In this document: in pieces, positions 63,610-64,000 of the stretch
Position numbering within the stretch: position 1 is the stretch's first letter
Layout of the letters: each line of letters begins with the position of its first letter
DNA from: Amycolatopsis viridis
Lineage (GTDB): Bacteria > Actinomycetota > Actinomycetes > Mycobacteriales > Pseudonocardiaceae
Length of the DNA stretch: 64,000 nt
NCBI RefSeq assembly: GCF_011758765.1
Contig: NZ_JAANOU010000001.1
Location: 1,736,001-1,800,000 of the forward strand
Direction: 5' to 3'
Program-made: the position numbers and the translations under genes
Notes under the pieces: generated by a model
Seen by the model: the letters and a program-made list of their open reading frames with translations, nothing else
Told to the model about the DNA's origin: nothing
Databases searched by the model: none

Positions 63610-63624
63610 CATACCGTCGGTATG
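63610..63624. promoter_or_regulatory. Operator copy 1, CATACC-N3-GGTATG
   Basis: A perfect 6-bp inverted repeat with centre GTC, 28 bases from the start of the minus-strand TetR-like gene. It is the same palindrome as copy 2, 31 bp away centre to centre (about three helical turns). Confidence 0.7.
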
Positions 63625-63640
63625 GTGCCGACACCGTGAA

Positions 63641-63655
63641 CATACCACGGGTATG
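63641..63655. promoter_or_regulatory. Operator copy 2, CATACC-N3-GGTATG
   Basis: A perfect 6-bp inverted repeat with centre ACG. It covers the -35 position expected for a TAAGCT -10 box at 63672-63677, so binding here would block the divergent tetR promoter. Confidence 0.7.
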
Positions 63656-63684
63656 GAAACCGAAACCGGCGTAAGCTTGTGAGC

Positions 63685-64000
63685 GTGGTGACAATGCGGT
63701 CCAGGCGCCTCGACTATTCCGAGTCCACGCGGTCGGCCCTGGTGAGCAGCGCGGTCGAGCTGTTCACCAAACGGGGATATGCGAACACTTCGCTCGACGA
63801 GGTCGCCAAGCGCGCGCGGGTCACGAAAGGGGCGCTGTACCACCATTTCAGCGGAAAGCAGGCGCTGTTCGAGGCCGCGTTCGCGAAGGTCGAGAGCCAG
63901 GTCCTGGGGCGGCTGGAAGAGATCATGGCCGGCGGCGGCGCCCCGTGGGAGCGCGCCCTGGCCGGGCTGCGCGGGTTCATCGCCAGCTGCCTCGACCCGT
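63685..64000 (+). CDS. TetR-family regulator (partial, runs off window end)
   Basis: The first 105 codons or so of a TetR repressor. The HTH is canonical (STRSALVSSAVELFTKRGYANTSLDEVAKRARVTKGALYHHFSGKQALFEAAF), and the ligand domain is just beginning. Several GTG starts are in frame (63679, 63685 and 63688); GTG 63685 fits a leaderless transcript from the TAAGCT box. No stop occurs before the window ends. It presumably binds the two CATACC-N3-GGTATG palindromes upstream, controlling itself and the divergent TetR-like/SDR genes. Confidence 0.88.
   Translation, partial: MVTMRSRRLDYSESTRSALVSSAVELFTKRGYANTSLDEVAKRARVTKGALYHHFSGKQALFEAAFAKVESQVLGRLEEIMAGGGAPWERALAGLRGFIASCLDP

Overview
The window is high-GC actinobacterial DNA with many GTG and some TTG starts. 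Its gene set points to the Pseudonocardiaceae, most likely an Amycolatopsis-like genome (inference; no 16S is present). The supporting markers are a homodimeric AceE, the fasR-fabD-fabH-acpP-fabF type II fatty-acid cluster, DUF3145, DUF3052 next to an AhpE peroxiredoxin, Ku, an Lsr2-type protein and replicative DnaE. It is mostly chromosomal core and near-core sequence. I see no phage, transposase, CRISPR array, rRNA or large biosynthetic cluster.

Layout. 1-6.4 kb: the end of an MFS transporter, an ATPase-LuxR regulator, Ku, a small Cys-rich protein, and a translationally coupled MFS/2-hydroxyacid dehydrogenase pair divergent from an IclR regulator. 7.4-14 kb: proS, a HAD phosphatase, a membrane protein, a YjbQ protein and two coupled flavin monooxygenases. 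14-18.5 kb: an Lsr2 N-terminal domain fused to a long histone-H1-like basic tail, a flavin disulfide reductase, an alpha/beta hydrolase and an unrecognised membrane protein. 18.9-25 kb: DUF3145, an NTF2-like protein, then the FasR-controlled fab operon on the minus strand. 25-31.4 kb: pnuC, an FMN 2-hydroxyacid oxidase, aceE, DUF3052, ahpE and tRNA-Val(UAC). 31.5-44.5 kb, the most accessory-looking part: methyltransferase, Tat-exported GH15 glucoamylase, ADP-ribosylglycohydrolase, a hydrolase/glycosyltransferase operon, a large LuxR regulator divergent from an FtsX-type ABC exporter, and a histidine-kinase relic. 44.8-48.4 kb: a TetR-SDR-asparaginase-class V aminotransferase run. 48.5-58.1 kb: dnaE, a DHA2 MFS pump, an ltrA gene with an attenuator-like leader, a sirtuin, a lipoprotein L,D-transpeptidase and a patatin. 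58.3-64 kb: acyl-CoA dehydrogenase, DedA, lipA, an SDR, a divergent TetR-like protein, and a TetR regulator cut by the window end.

How the genes connect. FabD, FabH, AcpP and FabF form one fatty-acid initiation and elongation unit with FasR encoded just upstream; an extended inverted repeat in front of fabD is a good operator candidate. AceE makes acetyl groups and LipA makes the lipoyl cofactor of the same pyruvate dehydrogenase complex. Many neighbouring genes overlap by 4 bp (ATGA or GTGA), implying translational coupling, and several appear leaderless, with a TANNNT -10 box ending 6-8 bases before a GTG or ATG start.

The strongest candidates for something new are the Lsr2-H1 fusion, the 5' leader of ltrA (terminator plus competing antiterminator, preceded by a 16-codon reading frame coupled to the upstream gene), and the paired CATACC-N3-GGTATG operators near the right end. 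No single undescribed multi-gene system stands out with certainty.
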